A stretch of DNA of 64,000 bases from Taibaiella sp. (GTDB taxonomy: Bacteria; Bacteroidota; Bacteroidia; Chitinophagales; Chitinophagaceae). Each line of letters opens with the position of its first letter. Position 1 is the stretch's first letter. Location of the stretch: contig JAHBTQ010000012.1 in the NCBI GenBank assembly GCA_019638495.1, positions 1-64,000 on the forward strand, given 5' to 3'. The notes beneath the pieces are model-generated. The model ran no database searches, was not told the DNA's origin, and saw nothing but the letters and a program-made list of their open reading frames with translations. Both the position numbers and the translations under genes were made by a program. Below, piece after piece: positions 28,106 through 36,805 of the stretch.

Positions 28106-28348
28106 ATGACTTTTGAGGCAGCTAAGGAGAAGTTACATAGATACCTGGACCATGCAGATAGGGACAAGGTGATGGCGATATACACGTTGGTTTCTTCAGA
28201 AATTGAACAGAGTTCGATTTATGACGAGGAGACGGTTAAGATGCTGAAGACTAGGCGTGAACACATGTTGTCAGGGAAAGAGAGAGTGCTAACGCTGGAA
28301 CAAATGAAAGAAAGCCTCAACAACCACCACACCCGGAATGGCGTATAA
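28106..28348 (+). CDS. Probable antitoxin of a RelE/ParE-type pair
   Basis: 80 residues, charged and predicted mostly helical (MTFEAAKEKLHRYLDHADRD). Size, composition and the C-terminal LTLEQMKESLNNHH segment fit small addiction-module antitoxins. The assignment rests mainly on the neighbour: the toxin-like gene starts 11 bp before this gene ends, the overlapping arrangement usual for antitoxin-toxin operons. A DNA-binding N-terminal domain is not obvious. The perfect promoter element just upstream suggests the operon is still transcribed. Confidence 0.65.
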   Translation: MTFEAAKEKLHRYLDHADRDKVMAIYTLVSSEIEQSSIYDEETVKMLKTRREHMLSGKERVLTLEQMKESLNNHHTRNGV

Positions 28349-28628
28349 AGTCGTTTTTACAGGCTCTTCAGAGTTGGAAGCGCATGACGGCATGGATTAC
28401 TATGCTGATATTAGTGCTTCGCTGGGTGAGTGATTTAAGTTTGAGTTGTTTGAAGCCTTTGAGAAGATTTCAGAAAATCCTCAATACTATTCGTTTGTTG
28501 AAAAGGCAGGCCGGTTTAGGGATGTCGGTCTTCCTTCCTTTCCATATGTTGTCGTCTTTGAATTTGCCGACGATATTGTTTCTGTCGTTGCAATAATGAA
28601 CACTCACATGAAGCCACGTAAATTTTAG
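28338..28628 (+). pseudogene. RelE/ParE-family toxin gene interrupted by an in-frame stop
   Basis: One frame from ATG 28338 to TAG 28628 (96 sense codons plus one internal stop). It begins MAYKVVFTGSSELE, continues DYYADISASLGE, meets TGA at 28431-28433, then resumes FKFELFEAFEKISENPQYY, then FRDVGLPSFPYVVVFEF, IVSVVAIMNTHMKPRKF. This is the ParE/RelE pattern, in which the stop sits at the position of an Arg (LGERF). A CGA to TGA change would explain it. The protein would stop after 31 residues and lose the RNase or gyrase-binding core. The antitoxin upstream is intact. Confidence 0.8.
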
Positions 28629-28667
28629 TGCTATTCTGAAGGCGATTGCTATCTTTCTTTTCTACAG

Positions 28668-29759
28668 CTACCCTTTACGGAGTAATTCCAGCAGAGCGTC
28701 CGTCCCCTCATCTGCCATATCCGTTTGCGCATTTGAAAAGATAATAATTGCCCTGTCGGCATGAGGGTAAACGTAGACCTTGGTTAGGAAAGTGCCGGGA
28801 TTGCCAACATTCCACGAATATCTATTGCCTGCGTCATCTGTATCCCAAAACCAGCCCAACGCAAAACGTGCCCTCCCGAAGTGCATAAAGTTATAGTCTT
28901 CGCGGCTGAGGTGTGGGGTACCGTGCTCTAGTCCCTTGAGGTTGTATTGGATGAGCCGCGAATAGTCGGGCAAGGTCATCGTGATGTTACCGGCAGCTTC
29001 CAGCCAGTTTAGCTTGTAGTTATCTGCGGGTGGTTCGGGCGTTAGTGAGGCATCATGCCCCCACACCTGGTTTACGTCAATAGCATTGGGCTGCCCAAAC
29101 TGAAACGTAATGCCGAGCTTTTCTCCGAGGTCAGCCACCAGTTGTTTGTATATTTTGCCGGAAGCCTTCTCCAGCATCAGCCCGGCAGCCACATAGCCTA
29201 GATTGGAGAAACAAATAGAGTCCCGTCGCGCAACGGGCGGTTGTTGAAAGAACCAGTTGGCAAATTGCCTGCGCTGAGCGGTAGCGTCCCCGCTAAATTG
29301 AGCTCTTTTGGGTCTTTTATAGGTGTAGGTATACGGATACAACTTCGTACGGAAGGTGAGCAGGTCTAGTAGCGTGAGGTTAAGGTGCTCTTTGCGGGCG
29401 GTGGCGCTCATTTCGGGGAAAAGGTCGAAGAAATGGGTGCCCCAACTGATCTTACCCTCTTTTACCAGCATCGCTGCCAGCATACCCGTGATGGCCTTGG
29501 TATTAGAGCCTATCCTGAACAGGTCGTAATTATTGCACTCCATCGCGGTATTTACCTTTCGTGCACCAAGGTTTTTTAACTCCAGTATGGAGTCGCCTGA
29601 GACTATGGCGTAGGCGAGAGCGGGAATATCAAACGCCTTGCGAATACTATCAGCGGCACGGGTGTGAGGCTGCGCGCTTGAAACTGTTGTCGAGAGCGTT
29701 AGCAATAATGTGAAAACGGTGAAGATTTGCGTTTTCCGGGCAGTTATTGAGCGAAGCAT
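28668..29759 (-). CDS. Serine beta-lactamase-like hydrolase (class C / PBP fold)
   Basis: 363 residues from ATG 29759, which gives a signal peptide (MLRSITARKTQIFTVFTLLL, cleavage near SSAQ). Active-site motif SxxK is S-N-T-K in FRIGSNTKAITG; the second motif is FSNLGY, with Phe where most have Tyr-Ser-Asn; NVGNPGTF near the C terminus stands at the KTG-like position. The family includes D-aminopeptidases, esterases and beta-lactamases; the altered second motif makes true beta-lactam hydrolysis uncertain. It is probably periplasmic. It is transcribed toward the broken toxin gene. Confidence 0.85.
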   Translation of the reverse strand: MLRSITARKTQIFTVFTLLLTLSTTVSSAQPHTRAADSIRKAFDIPALAYAIVSGDSILELKNLGARKVNTAMECNNYDLFRIGSNTKAITGMLAAMLVKEGKISWGTHFFDLFPEMSATARKEHLNLTLLDLLTFRTKLYPYTYTYKRPKRAQFSGDATAQRRQFANWFFQQPPVARRDSICFSNLGYVAAGLMLEKASGKIYKQLVADLGEKLGITFQFGQPNAIDVNQVWGHDASLTPEPPADNYKLNWLEAAGNITMTLPDYSRLIQYNLKGLEHGTPHLSREDYNFMHFGRARFALGWFWDTDDAGNRYSWNVGNPGTFLTKVYVYPHADRAIIIFSNAQTDMADEGTDALLELLRKG

Positions 29760-29849
29760 ATGGTCACTGCTAATGTCGCACAAAACCTACACCTGTTAAA
29801 AAATATCAAAATCACATTTTGTTGCCTAACAAGTAAGGGTCTGCCCGAT

Positions 29850-29857
29850 TAAATTTG
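29850..29857 (+). promoter_or_regulatory. Promoter -7 element of batB
   Basis: TAAATTTG, a perfect -7 element, 12 bp before the batB ATG. It overlaps the longer TTG-initiated frame, supporting the later start. Confidence 0.5.
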
Positions 29858-29869
29858 TGCTTCGTCATT

Positions 29870-30892
29870 ATGTTCCAGTTTCAGCACATAAGTTATCTCT
29901 ACACCCTCGCGGTACTCCCTTTGTTGGTAGTGCTGTTCATGAGTGTTATTTACTGGCGCAAACGGCGTGTGCAAAAGCTGGGAAGTGAAAAACTCTTTGC
30001 CGAGCAGATTCGGGGCTACATAGCTGGCCGTAGTACCACAAAGTTCATTCTGCTAACGGTAGCGTTGTTTTCCATAATCGTGGGTTGGGCAAATTTGAGG
30101 GCTGGTGATAAGACAGAGAAGGCAGAGCGAAAGGGGGTAGACGTAGTGATAGCCCTGGACGTAAGTAAGAGTATGTTGGCCAAGGATATTCAGCCCGACC
30201 GCCTTACGCGGGCCAAGCAACTCATTATGCGGCTTACCGACAAGATGAAGAATGACCGCGTGGCGCTTATAGTGTTCGCCGGCAAGTCTTACATGCAGGT
30301 GCCATTGACCATAGACTACAGTGCGATAAAGATGATATTGCAGAATGTGTCGCCGGAGGTGGTGCCAACCCAGGGAACAGTGATCTCTGACGCCATCAAT
30401 ATGGGAATGGAGGCGTTCTCGCGCAATGAACGCAAGTTTAAGTCACTCATAGTAATCTCAGATGGAGAAGACCACGACCCCAAGGCAGAGGAGGCAGCGC
30501 AGCAGGCCGCAGGTGAGGGTGTAATCATTCATACCGTGGGTATTGGTTCTCCGCTTGGCACTACACTTTTTGACCCGGAAACAAAGTCGACTAAGCTTGA
30601 TGAGAATGGTAATCCAGTTATCAGCAAACTCAACGAGGAGGAACTCAGGTCAATTTCGCGGGCGGGACGCGGCACGTACAGCCTATTGCAAAATACGGAT
30701 GAGGTAGCTGAGAAGCTGAATGGCCAGCTGGAGAGTATGGAACAGAAAAACCTTGGCTCCACTATGTTTACCGATTTTACTAGTTATTTCCAGTATTTCC
30801 TGTTGGCAGGCTTCCTGGTACTGGTGCTGGAACTGCTGCTACCCGGGGCAAGTAGGAAGTTAAAAGAAAGTGCAGATGGACAGGCAGCGTAA
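29870..30892 (+). CDS. batB: von Willebrand factor A domain membrane protein, BatB-like
   Basis: 340 residues. Two N-terminal membrane segments (about 8-28 and 50-72), a VWA domain with MIDAS motif DVSKSMLAKDI, GTVISDAI and ISDGEDHDPK, and a C-terminal membrane helix (YFQYFLLAGFLVLVLELLL). This layout is that of the Bat (Bacteroides aerotolerance) proteins. It stands at the inner membrane and probably binds partners through a metal ion. It overlaps batC by 17 bp. The usual upstream moxR, DUF58 and batA genes are missing; a serine hydrolase lies there on the other strand. Confidence 0.88.
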   Translation: MFQFQHISYLYTLAVLPLLVVLFMSVIYWRKRRVQKLGSEKLFAEQIRGYIAGRSTTKFILLTVALFSIIVGWANLRAGDKTEKAERKGVDVVIALDVSKSMLAKDIQPDRLTRAKQLIMRLTDKMKNDRVALIVFAGKSYMQVPLTIDYSAIKMILQNVSPEVVPTQGTVISDAINMGMEAFSRNERKFKSLIVISDGEDHDPKAEEAAQQAAGEGVIIHTVGIGSPLGTTLFDPETKSTKLDENGNPVISKLNEEELRSISRAGRGTYSLLQNTDEVAEKLNGQLESMEQKNLGSTMFTDFTSYFQYFLLAGFLVLVLELLLPGASRKLKESADGQAA

Positions 30893-31646
30893 ATATAAAG
30901 ATGTAGCGCAGGTGATACGCATGGCGCTCGTAGCAGTGCTGGTGCATTTATCTGCAATCACCGCAAGTGCGCAAGTAAGCAGGCTCATTAATACCGGCAA
31001 CTCACTGTACGGCCAGAAGAAGTATAAGGAAGCGGAGCAAAAGTATACCAAGGCCGTAGAAAAGAATCCGAACAATGCACCGGCTCTGTTTAACCTGGGT
31101 AATACTCTGTACCAGGAAAAGAAATACGACTCCTCGAGAAAGGTAATGGAGGCTACTGCTAAGTTGACTAAGGATAAAGCCAACAAAGCATCCGTAAACT
31201 ATAACATTGGCAACACCTATATGTCGCAGGAAAAATGGCAGGAAGCCATTGATGCCTATAAGAAGACGTTGCGTGCTAATCCGCAGGATGCCGATGCGAA
31301 GTATAACCTCTCCTATGCAGAACAAATGCTAAAGAAGCAGCAACAGGAGCAAAAGGATAACAAAGACAAAAAAGACAAGGATAAGAAAGACGATAAGGAC
31401 AAGCAGCAGCAGAAGGACCAGGATAAGAAAGACGATAAGGATAAGCAGAATAAAGATGAGCAGCAGAAGGACGGAGACAAGAAGGAAGACAAGGAGAAAG
31501 AGCAGCGCCCGCAAGGCCAGCCCAGCAAGCTTTCTCAGCAGCAGGCAGAGCAATTGCTGAACGCGCTGCAACAAGAAGAAAAGAAACTACAGGATAAAAT
31601 GAAGAAAGAAAAAGGGGCACCTGTGCGCATGGAAAAAGACTGGTAG
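30876..31646 (+). CDS. batC: TPR protein, BatC-like
   Basis: 256 residues from ATG 30876 (a GTG 6 bp upstream is also possible). Signal peptide or anchor MALVAVLVHLSAITASAQ at about 16-33, then three TPR units (NTGNSLYGQKKYKEAEQKYT; ALFNLGNTLYQEKKYDSSRK; YNIGNTYMSQEKWQEAIDAY) over about 37-145, then an extremely Lys/Asp/Gln-rich stretch (about 150-215) of low complexity, then a helical end. It partners BatB in the Bat system. No batD follows; a strong terminator closes the operon, so this is a reduced two-gene form. Confidence 0.85.
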   Translation: MDRQRKYKDVAQVIRMALVAVLVHLSAITASAQVSRLINTGNSLYGQKKYKEAEQKYTKAVEKNPNNAPALFNLGNTLYQEKKYDSSRKVMEATAKLTKDKANKASVNYNIGNTYMSQEKWQEAIDAYKKTLRANPQDADAKYNLSYAEQMLKKQQQEQKDNKDKKDKDKKDDKDKQQQKDQDKKDDKDKQNKDEQQKDGDKKEDKEKEQRPQGQPSKLSQQQAEQLLNALQQEEKKLQDKMKKEKGAPVRMEKDW

Positions 31647-31679
31647 TTTAGTGAAGTTTCTATTAGGGCAAATTATTTT

Positions 31680-31715
31680 GAACACGAAAGCACATAGCTT
31701 TCGTGTTCTTTTTTT
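31680..31715 (+). terminator. Terminator of batBC
   Basis: A 12-bp perfect stem (31680-31691 and 31697-31708, five-base loop) followed by seven T; 33 bp after the batC stop. Confidence 0.92.
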
Positions 31716-31770
31716 GCAGTCTGATGTAGTCAATCTGATAGCAAGTATGTAGGCTTGAAAAAAGTATGAT

Positions 31771-31788
31771 TGTGGAAATTGTGGATAA
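31771..31788 (-). other. Pair of abutting DnaA-box-like 9-mers
   Basis: Plus strand TGTGGAAAT followed directly by TGTGGATAA. The second is the exact reverse complement of the DnaA box TTATCCACA; the first differs at two or fewer positions from the relaxed consensus. AT-rich DNA follows within 20-90 bp. A replication origin or DnaA-regulated site is possible but dnaA is not in the window. Confidence 0.4.
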
Positions 31789-31900
31789 CTTGTCAACATC
31801 TTTTTTGGTGGTGGCGAAAAAAGTAGTCGGCAAATTTTTTCAGTGAAAATTTCTTTTTAATATTGTGTAAGGATTGTGCTTACTAACCCATCCTTTATAG

Positions 31901-31935
31901 AGCCCGGCAGCCCACAACTCTGCCGGGCTTTTTCT
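31901..31935 (+). terminator. Intrinsic terminator with no annotated gene before it
   Basis: A 10-bp perfect GC-rich stem (31901-31910 and 31920-31929, nine-base loop) followed by TTTTTCTTT. No open reading frame ends just upstream on this strand, so it may close a small RNA. Confidence 0.8.
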
Positions 31936-32052
31936 TTCAATCCCCTGAAACATGTGCCTGTAGCCTGATTCGGGCGATATGAGTAGAAAAAGCGGAAGTG
32001 AAAAATCTTGCAGCACAGCGTAATCTCATAAATAGTTTCTTAGACACACAGA

Positions 32053-32092
32053 AAAAAAGCAGCTCAATGTGTGAGCTGCTTTTTCTTTTTTC
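32053..32092 (-). terminator. Terminator of pdxA, bidirectional
   Basis: A 9-bp core stem (AGCAGCTCA / TGAGCTGCT, five-base loop) flanked by an A run on the left and a T run on the right, so it can work on both strands. It lies 22 bp beyond the pdxA stop. Confidence 0.85.
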
Positions 32093-32113
32093 AGTCTATT
32101 TCAATTTGGTTGC

Positions 32114-33184
32114 CTAATCTTCCGACTTTTCTTTTTCTATTTTTCCACGACGCAATGGATTAGCTGTGTTCTCCGCGTATTGATCGCGTTGGCGAATGAG
32201 ATCGATGGCCCGGAATACTGCTTCGCGGAACGAAGACTCGTCTGCGATATTCTTGCCTGCAATGTCGAAAGCCGTTCCGTGATCGGGTGAGGTGCGCACC
32301 ACAGGGAGGCCTGCAGTGTAATTCACACCCTCGCCCTTAGCCAGAGTTTTGAATCCTACCAATCCCTGGTCGTGATACATAGCCAGTACAGCGTCGAACT
32401 GTGTATAGCTGCCACTGGCGAAGAATGCATCTGCACTATAGGGACCAAACACCATCGCGTCTTTCTGCTTATAGCTTTCTACCAGCGGTCGAATAATGGT
32501 TTGCTCCTCGGTGCCGATCTGTCCGTCATCGCCCGCATGTGGGTTCAGTCCCAGAACGGCAATCTTAGGTTTGTCCACACCAAAATCCTTGATGAGTGAT
32601 TCACGAAGAATATTGATCTTGGTTATGAGCAGATCTTTTGTGATGGCAGAAGCAACCTTTGAAATGGGAATATGCTCTGTAGCAAGGGCTACTCTTAGTG
32701 TGTTGCTGAAGAGAATCATCAACACATCTTTGGCTCCAAACTTTTCTTTGAAGAATGGTGTATGCCCGGTAAAGGGAAAGTCCGGCACATTTGTGTTGCT
32801 TTTATGAATAGGTGCTGTAACGATCGCATCCAGTTGGCCATCTTTAAGGCATTGTGTAGCTACCATCAGCGAGCGAATGGCATATTTGCCGCCGGCTTCT
32901 GTAAGCACGCCGGGTTGTATTGCTACCTCGTCTTCCCAGCAGTTAAATACATTTACCTGTTTGGGGTTTAGCTTGGTAAGGTCTTTGGTGCTGTTAAAGT
33001 TTAGGGTATGCTCGGCAGCAATTCGTCTATAAAAGTTAATAACCTTATTAGATGAGAAGATAACCGGTGTGCATAGGTCCAGCATTCTGTTGTCAGAAAA
33101 AGTCTTGATAATGACTTCTGTGCCTATGCCGTTCAGGTCGCCTGTAGTGATCCCGATTATCGGTTTTTCAGATTGTGTATGCAT
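32114..33184 (-). CDS. pdxA: 4-hydroxythreonine-4-phosphate dehydrogenase PdxA
   Basis: 356 residues. Family segments visible: GITTGDLNGIGTEVIIKT at the start, VTAPIHKSN, FTGHTPFFKEKFG, GLNPHAGDDGQIGTEE, MYHDQGLVGFKTLAKGEGVNYT split around the metal-binding His, and RTSPDHGTAFDIAGK. It oxidises 4-phosphohydroxy-threonine in pyridoxal phosphate synthesis using NAD and a divalent metal. It lies 30 bp downstream of pepA on the same strand and probably shares its transcript. Confidence 0.96.
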   Translation of the reverse strand: MHTQSEKPIIGITTGDLNGIGTEVIIKTFSDNRMLDLCTPVIFSSNKVINFYRRIAAEHTLNFNSTKDLTKLNPKQVNVFNCWEDEVAIQPGVLTEAGGKYAIRSLMVATQCLKDGQLDAIVTAPIHKSNTNVPDFPFTGHTPFFKEKFGAKDVLMILFSNTLRVALATEHIPISKVASAITKDLLITKINILRESLIKDFGVDKPKIAVLGLNPHAGDDGQIGTEEQTIIRPLVESYKQKDAMVFGPYSADAFFASGSYTQFDAVLAMYHDQGLVGFKTLAKGEGVNYTAGLPVVRTSPDHGTAFDIAGKNIADESSFREAVFRAIDLIRQRDQYAENTANPLRRGKIEKEKSED

Positions 33185-33214
33185 GTGGGGATTTTAGATG
33201 GTCGCTAAATGTAA

Positions 33215-34648
33215 TTATCCTTTACCATAATTAGTGAGGAAATCAAGCAGCATTTTGATGCCATAGCCGGTGCCACCGGTAGTGTGGTATCCCTTTTTGC
33301 CGCTAAAGAAAGATACACCTGCTATGTCAAAGTGCATCCATGGGTAGTCTGTGAAGTGCTGCAGGAATTTGCCGGCAGTAATGGCTCCCCCGGTTGCGCC
33401 GCCTACATTCTTTATGTCGGCAACGTCCGATTTTATCTGATCGCCATATTCGTCCCACAGTGGGTATTCCACGAGGCGTTCATATTGGCGGAAGCCGCTG
33501 CTTGCAAACGCCTGCTTTGTTTGTTCAGGTGCTGTGCCCATACATACAATGCCATGCTCGCCCACAGCAGCCGATGCAGCGCCGGTAAGTGTTGCAAAGT
33601 CCAGAACCAGCTCGGGCTTGTAGCGCTTAGCCCAGTGCAGTGCATCGGCAAGTATCATACGGCCCTCTGCGTCCGTGTTTAGCACTTCTACTGTGGCGCC
33701 GCTATACATGGTAATAACATCGCCGGGAGTGTATGCTTCCTGTCCCGGACGATTGTCGGTTGCCGGTACAAGTGCAATAACATGAAGAGGTAGCTGTAGT
33801 TTAGCTATTGCATACATAGTGCTGCTCACCAGAGCCGCTCCACTCATGTCACTTTTCATCTTGTCCATGGAGTTTGCAGTTGGCTTCAGCGATAAGCCAC
33901 CGGTATCATATACTATACCCTTGCCCACAAGCACAATTGGCTTCTTGTTGAGCGGTTTGCGGGGTACATACTCCATTACAGAGAATGTTGGTGGTTGAAT
34001 GCTTCCCCTGTTAACAGCAAGTAAGCCACCCATTTTCTCCTTTACTATCTGAGGTTTTGTCAGTGTGGTAACCTTGAAGCCCGCGGCCTTGCCCATTGCA
34101 GCTATTTCCCTTGCCAGTTGAACGGCGGATAGTGAGTTAAGGGGTTCATTGACCAGCGTACGAGCCTTATATATTGCGTCAACCGTTATCTGCAGTTGTG
34201 TAGCATCCTTAACGGTAGATGTGTCTTTTGTAAATGATATCTTCTGCAACGAGTTCGCCAGCTTTTTTGCTTCTGTTCGGTACTTCAGAAACTGGTAGTT
34301 GGCCAGGGCAGTGCCTTCAGCTACAAGCAGTCCTGCATTGGCCAGGCCTGATGCATTGGTTATTGTGATGTCCTGTATTTTGTACTTATTGCATACAGCC
34401 TGCAGTTCTGCTCCGGATTTGCGAAGCGACTCTGCTGTTTGCCAATCGGTCTTTTTAGGCTTCATCAGTATTATGAATGCAAAACCCTTGTAACGGTTTA
34501 TTGTCACAAACGATTGGTCATTACCGAAGGTGGCTGAAACGAAGGATGCCTCTTCTTTGGAAAGGCCGGCGACGGATGCTGCCTTCTGAATATCGTCGAT
34601 TATGAATGCCTGGTTATTACCGGCGCGCTGAACAATTCTTATTTCCAT
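33215..34648 (-). CDS. pepA: Leucyl aminopeptidase (M17 family)
   Basis: 477 residues. C-terminal catalytic domain with the two-metal site: GKGIVYDTGGLSLKPT, KMKSDMSGAA, and the signature NTDAEGRM (Leu is more usual at the last position). The N-terminal half is the variable macro-like domain, shorter and more divergent than in E. coli PepA. It removes N-terminal residues from peptides in the cytoplasm. It is followed closely by pdxA. The upstream ksgA gene is divergent, with 140 bp between them. Confidence 0.95.
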   Translation of the reverse strand: MEIRIVQRAGNNQAFIIDDIQKAASVAGLSKEEASFVSATFGNDQSFVTINRYKGFAFIILMKPKKTDWQTAESLRKSGAELQAVCNKYKIQDITITNASGLANAGLLVAEGTALANYQFLKYRTEAKKLANSLQKISFTKDTSTVKDATQLQITVDAIYKARTLVNEPLNSLSAVQLAREIAAMGKAAGFKVTTLTKPQIVKEKMGGLLAVNRGSIQPPTFSVMEYVPRKPLNKKPIVLVGKGIVYDTGGLSLKPTANSMDKMKSDMSGAALVSSTMYAIAKLQLPLHVIALVPATDNRPGQEAYTPGDVITMYSGATVEVLNTDAEGRMILADALHWAKRYKPELVLDFATLTGAASAAVGEHGIVCMGTAPEQTKQAFASSGFRQYERLVEYPLWDEYGDQIKSDVADIKNVGGATGGAITAGKFLQHFTDYPWMHFDIAGVSFFSGKKGYHTTGGTGYGIKMLLDFLTNYGKG

Positions 34649-34776
34649 ATCCTAAAAATAGTATTAGCGGCGAAGGTAGTGAACTATGCGGCATATGTAT
34701 GGATATGAACGACGGTCAAAATTGTAATAGTGTATAGTCTTTCTTAAAATGGCGCGAGAAGCAACAATAAGACCAG

Positions 34777-34784
34777 TATTTTTG
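34777..34784 (+). promoter_or_regulatory. Promoter -7 element of ksgA
   Basis: TATTTTTG, a perfect -7 consensus, only 4 bp before the ksgA ATG; if used, the mRNA would be nearly leaderless. Confidence 0.45.
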
Positions 34785-34788
34785 CGCT

Positions 34789-35550
34789 ATGTATACGTTA
34801 AAGAAAAGCCTGGGGCAGCATTTTCTTCATGATGAGAACATTTGTCGGAAGATAGTGGGCTTTGTGACACGCACTCCCGGTATGAACCTTGTGGAGGTAG
34901 GACCCGGTGGTGGCGCGCTAACCAAGTATCTGCTTCAATGGCAGGATGTGACGTACAAGGCTATTGAAATAGATGACGAAAAGGTTGTCTACTTAAACAA
35001 GACGTATCCGGAGATAAGCGGAAAGATAATTCACAAGGACATCCTGAAAGCTGATATGCCATTTGACGCGCGTTTCAGTCTCATTGGCAATTTTCCCTAC
35101 AACATTTCATCACCAATATTATTTAAGGTGCTTGAGTGGGAGCCAAATGTGGATGAGGTGATAGGCATGTTTCAGAAAGAGGTGGCGCAGCGCATAGCCG
35201 CTGGCCCGGGCAGCAAAACCTACGGTATCCTGAGTGTACTAATGCAGGCCTATTTCAAAGTGGACTACCTGATAGATGTGCACGAAAACTGTTTTACGCC
35301 TCCGCCAAAGGTGAAAAGCGGTGTACTGAGGTTTACCAACATTGGCAATCCGCATGGAATCGACGACATGCGCCGGTTCATAAATATGGTTAAGACTGCT
35401 TTTAACCAAAGGAGGAAAACGCTGCGCAACGGATTAAAGTCGTTAATCCCGGTGCCCATGATGGAAGGAGATGCTATATTTGATAAGCGAGCAGAGCAAC
35501 TGTCAGTTACTGACTTTGTAGACTTATATAAAAGGTATTTGCGAAAGTAA
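34789..35550 (+). CDS. rsmA: 16S rRNA dimethyladenosine transferase
   Basis: 253 residues (also called KsgA). SAM-binding motif I is VEVGPGGGALTKYLL; the catalytic motif IV is GNFPYNISSPILFK; the C-terminal domain has the FTPPPKVKSGVLRF segment typical of the family. It dimethylates two adjacent adenines in helix 45 of 16S rRNA during 30S maturation. The next gene begins 1 bp after its stop, so the two are one operon. Confidence 0.96.
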   Translation: MYTLKKSLGQHFLHDENICRKIVGFVTRTPGMNLVEVGPGGGALTKYLLQWQDVTYKAIEIDDEKVVYLNKTYPEISGKIIHKDILKADMPFDARFSLIGNFPYNISSPILFKVLEWEPNVDEVIGMFQKEVAQRIAAGPGSKTYGILSVLMQAYFKVDYLIDVHENCFTPPPKVKSGVLRFTNIGNPHGIDDMRRFINMVKTAFNQRRKTLRNGLKSLIPVPMMEGDAIFDKRAEQLSVTDFVDLYKRYLRK

Positions 35551-35551
35551 G

Positions 35552-36481
35552 ATGAAAGGAAATGTACTTATTGCTGCACCGGTTCACCCGGTGCTTACTG
35601 AAGGACTAACCAGTCAGGGTTACTTATGCCAGATACATGAATCCATAACGCAGCAGGCTGCCTTTGGCCTCATTGCTGATTGCGTGGGGGTGGTAACATC
35701 AACCCGGCTGAAGTTGGACAAAGACTTGCTGGATGCGGCTCCTGACTTGAAATGGATAGCAAGGATGGGAAGTGGTATGGAGGTAATAGACGTGCCTTAT
35801 GCAGAGAGTCGTGGCATCAGGTGCGTTAGCAGCCCTGAGGGAAACTGTAATGCAGTGGGTGAGCATGCTGTAGGAATGCTACTGGCTTTGATCAGGAGAA
35901 TTACCTGGAGCCACTCTGAGATAGGTTCTGGCATATGGAAGCGCGATGAGAACAGGGGATATGAGCTGGAAGGGAAGACTGTAGGCATCATCGGATTTGG
36001 GCATACCGGGCAGGCATTTGCGAGCAAATTGAAAGGCTTCGATGTTAAAATCCTGGCCTATGATAAATCGCCGGTAGGGGATGTTCCGGCTTATGTTCAG
36101 CTCTGCGACAGCCTGGATCCAATTTTTGAGAATGCAGATATTCTGAGCCTACACGTGTCTTTGGGGGCAGATACAGTCAACTACTTTAATGAAGACTTTC
36201 TTGCCCGGTTCCGTAAGCCGATCATACTGATAAATACTTCCCGCGGCGCGGTTGTTAATACACGTACACTGTATGAAGGGGTAAAATCGGGTAGAATTTC
36301 CGGTGCATGTCTGGATGTTTTTGAACAAGAGCCGATAACCCTCGGGGATAAGGAACTGAGAGAAACTATTGCGGAACTTGTATTTATGCCAAACGTAATA
36401 GCCACCCCCCATATTGCCGGTTACACGCACGAAGCTTTATATAAGATGAGCAAAGTATTGCTTGATAAGCTTGGCACATAA
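35552..36481 (+). CDS. D-isomer-specific 2-hydroxyacid dehydrogenase
   Basis: 309 residues. NAD-binding GxGxxG-type motif GIIGFGHTGQAFASKL (about 145-160); catalytic Arg in NTSRGAVVNT, Glu in DVFEQEP, His in TPHIAGYTHEA. These place it with the phosphoglycerate dehydrogenase/hydroxypyruvate reductase group. It lacks the C-terminal ACT or ASB domain of SerA, so it may serve serine synthesis in the short form or act on another 2-hydroxyacid. It directly follows rsmA with a 1-bp gap, a placement with no obvious metabolic reason. Confidence 0.88.
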   Translation: MKGNVLIAAPVHPVLTEGLTSQGYLCQIHESITQQAAFGLIADCVGVVTSTRLKLDKDLLDAAPDLKWIARMGSGMEVIDVPYAESRGIRCVSSPEGNCNAVGEHAVGMLLALIRRITWSHSEIGSGIWKRDENRGYELEGKTVGIIGFGHTGQAFASKLKGFDVKILAYDKSPVGDVPAYVQLCDSLDPIFENADILSLHVSLGADTVNYFNEDFLARFRKPIILINTSRGAVVNTRTLYEGVKSGRISGACLDVFEQEPITLGDKELRETIAELVFMPNVIATPHIAGYTHEALYKMSKVLLDKLGT

Positions 36482-36805
36482 CGGCGCCCGGCGTTCAGGC
36501 TAATAGGGTAAACCGGCTGCAAAAAGGCCGGAAATCAGAGGAATTGGTCCCGATTACCTCTATCGATTTAATGTTTTATTGTATATTTATTAGCCCTTGC
36601 CGCTATTTCTACCCCGAAATCCTAAATTTTTTTGAAAAAAACCCAAGATTGCCAAATTGTTACTCGTCTATAATATTACGAGGTTGCCAAAAGCCATTAT
36701 AAAAAGCTTGAAAGTGAACTCGGGATCGTAAAGAAAATATGTGTTACGACAGTGGTTTTTAACAGATTTTTTTATCTTTACGCCTCATTTGCTAATAATT
36801 TATTA
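36482..36805. other. Leader region before the TonB receptor operon
   Basis: 324 bp without a gene. It contains a short stem in 36511-36529 (CCGGC...GGCCGG type, imperfect) and, at its end, the receptor promoter element. Nothing else recognisable. Confidence 0.4.
36773..36780 (+). promoter_or_regulatory. Promoter -7-like element of the TonB receptor operon
   Basis: TATCTTTA matches TAnnTTTG at seven of eight positions. It lies 26 bp before the ATG at 36806 and inside the longer open frame, favouring the later start. No good -33 element. Confidence 0.4.

Larger units (their letters stand above)
31647..32113. other. Gene-free region with three hairpins and DnaA-box-like motifs
   Basis: No protein gene. 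It holds the batBC terminator, two abutting DnaA-box-like 9-mers, an AT-rich stretch (31800-31870) and two more terminators. The part between 31716 and 31935 ends in its own intrinsic terminator, so it may also encode a small RNA. Confidence 0.6.

Noticed and set aside
28431..28433. TGA in the toxin gene as a selenocysteine codon.
   Set aside because: The family has Arg there, no SECIS-like hairpin follows, and the toxin does not use redox chemistry.
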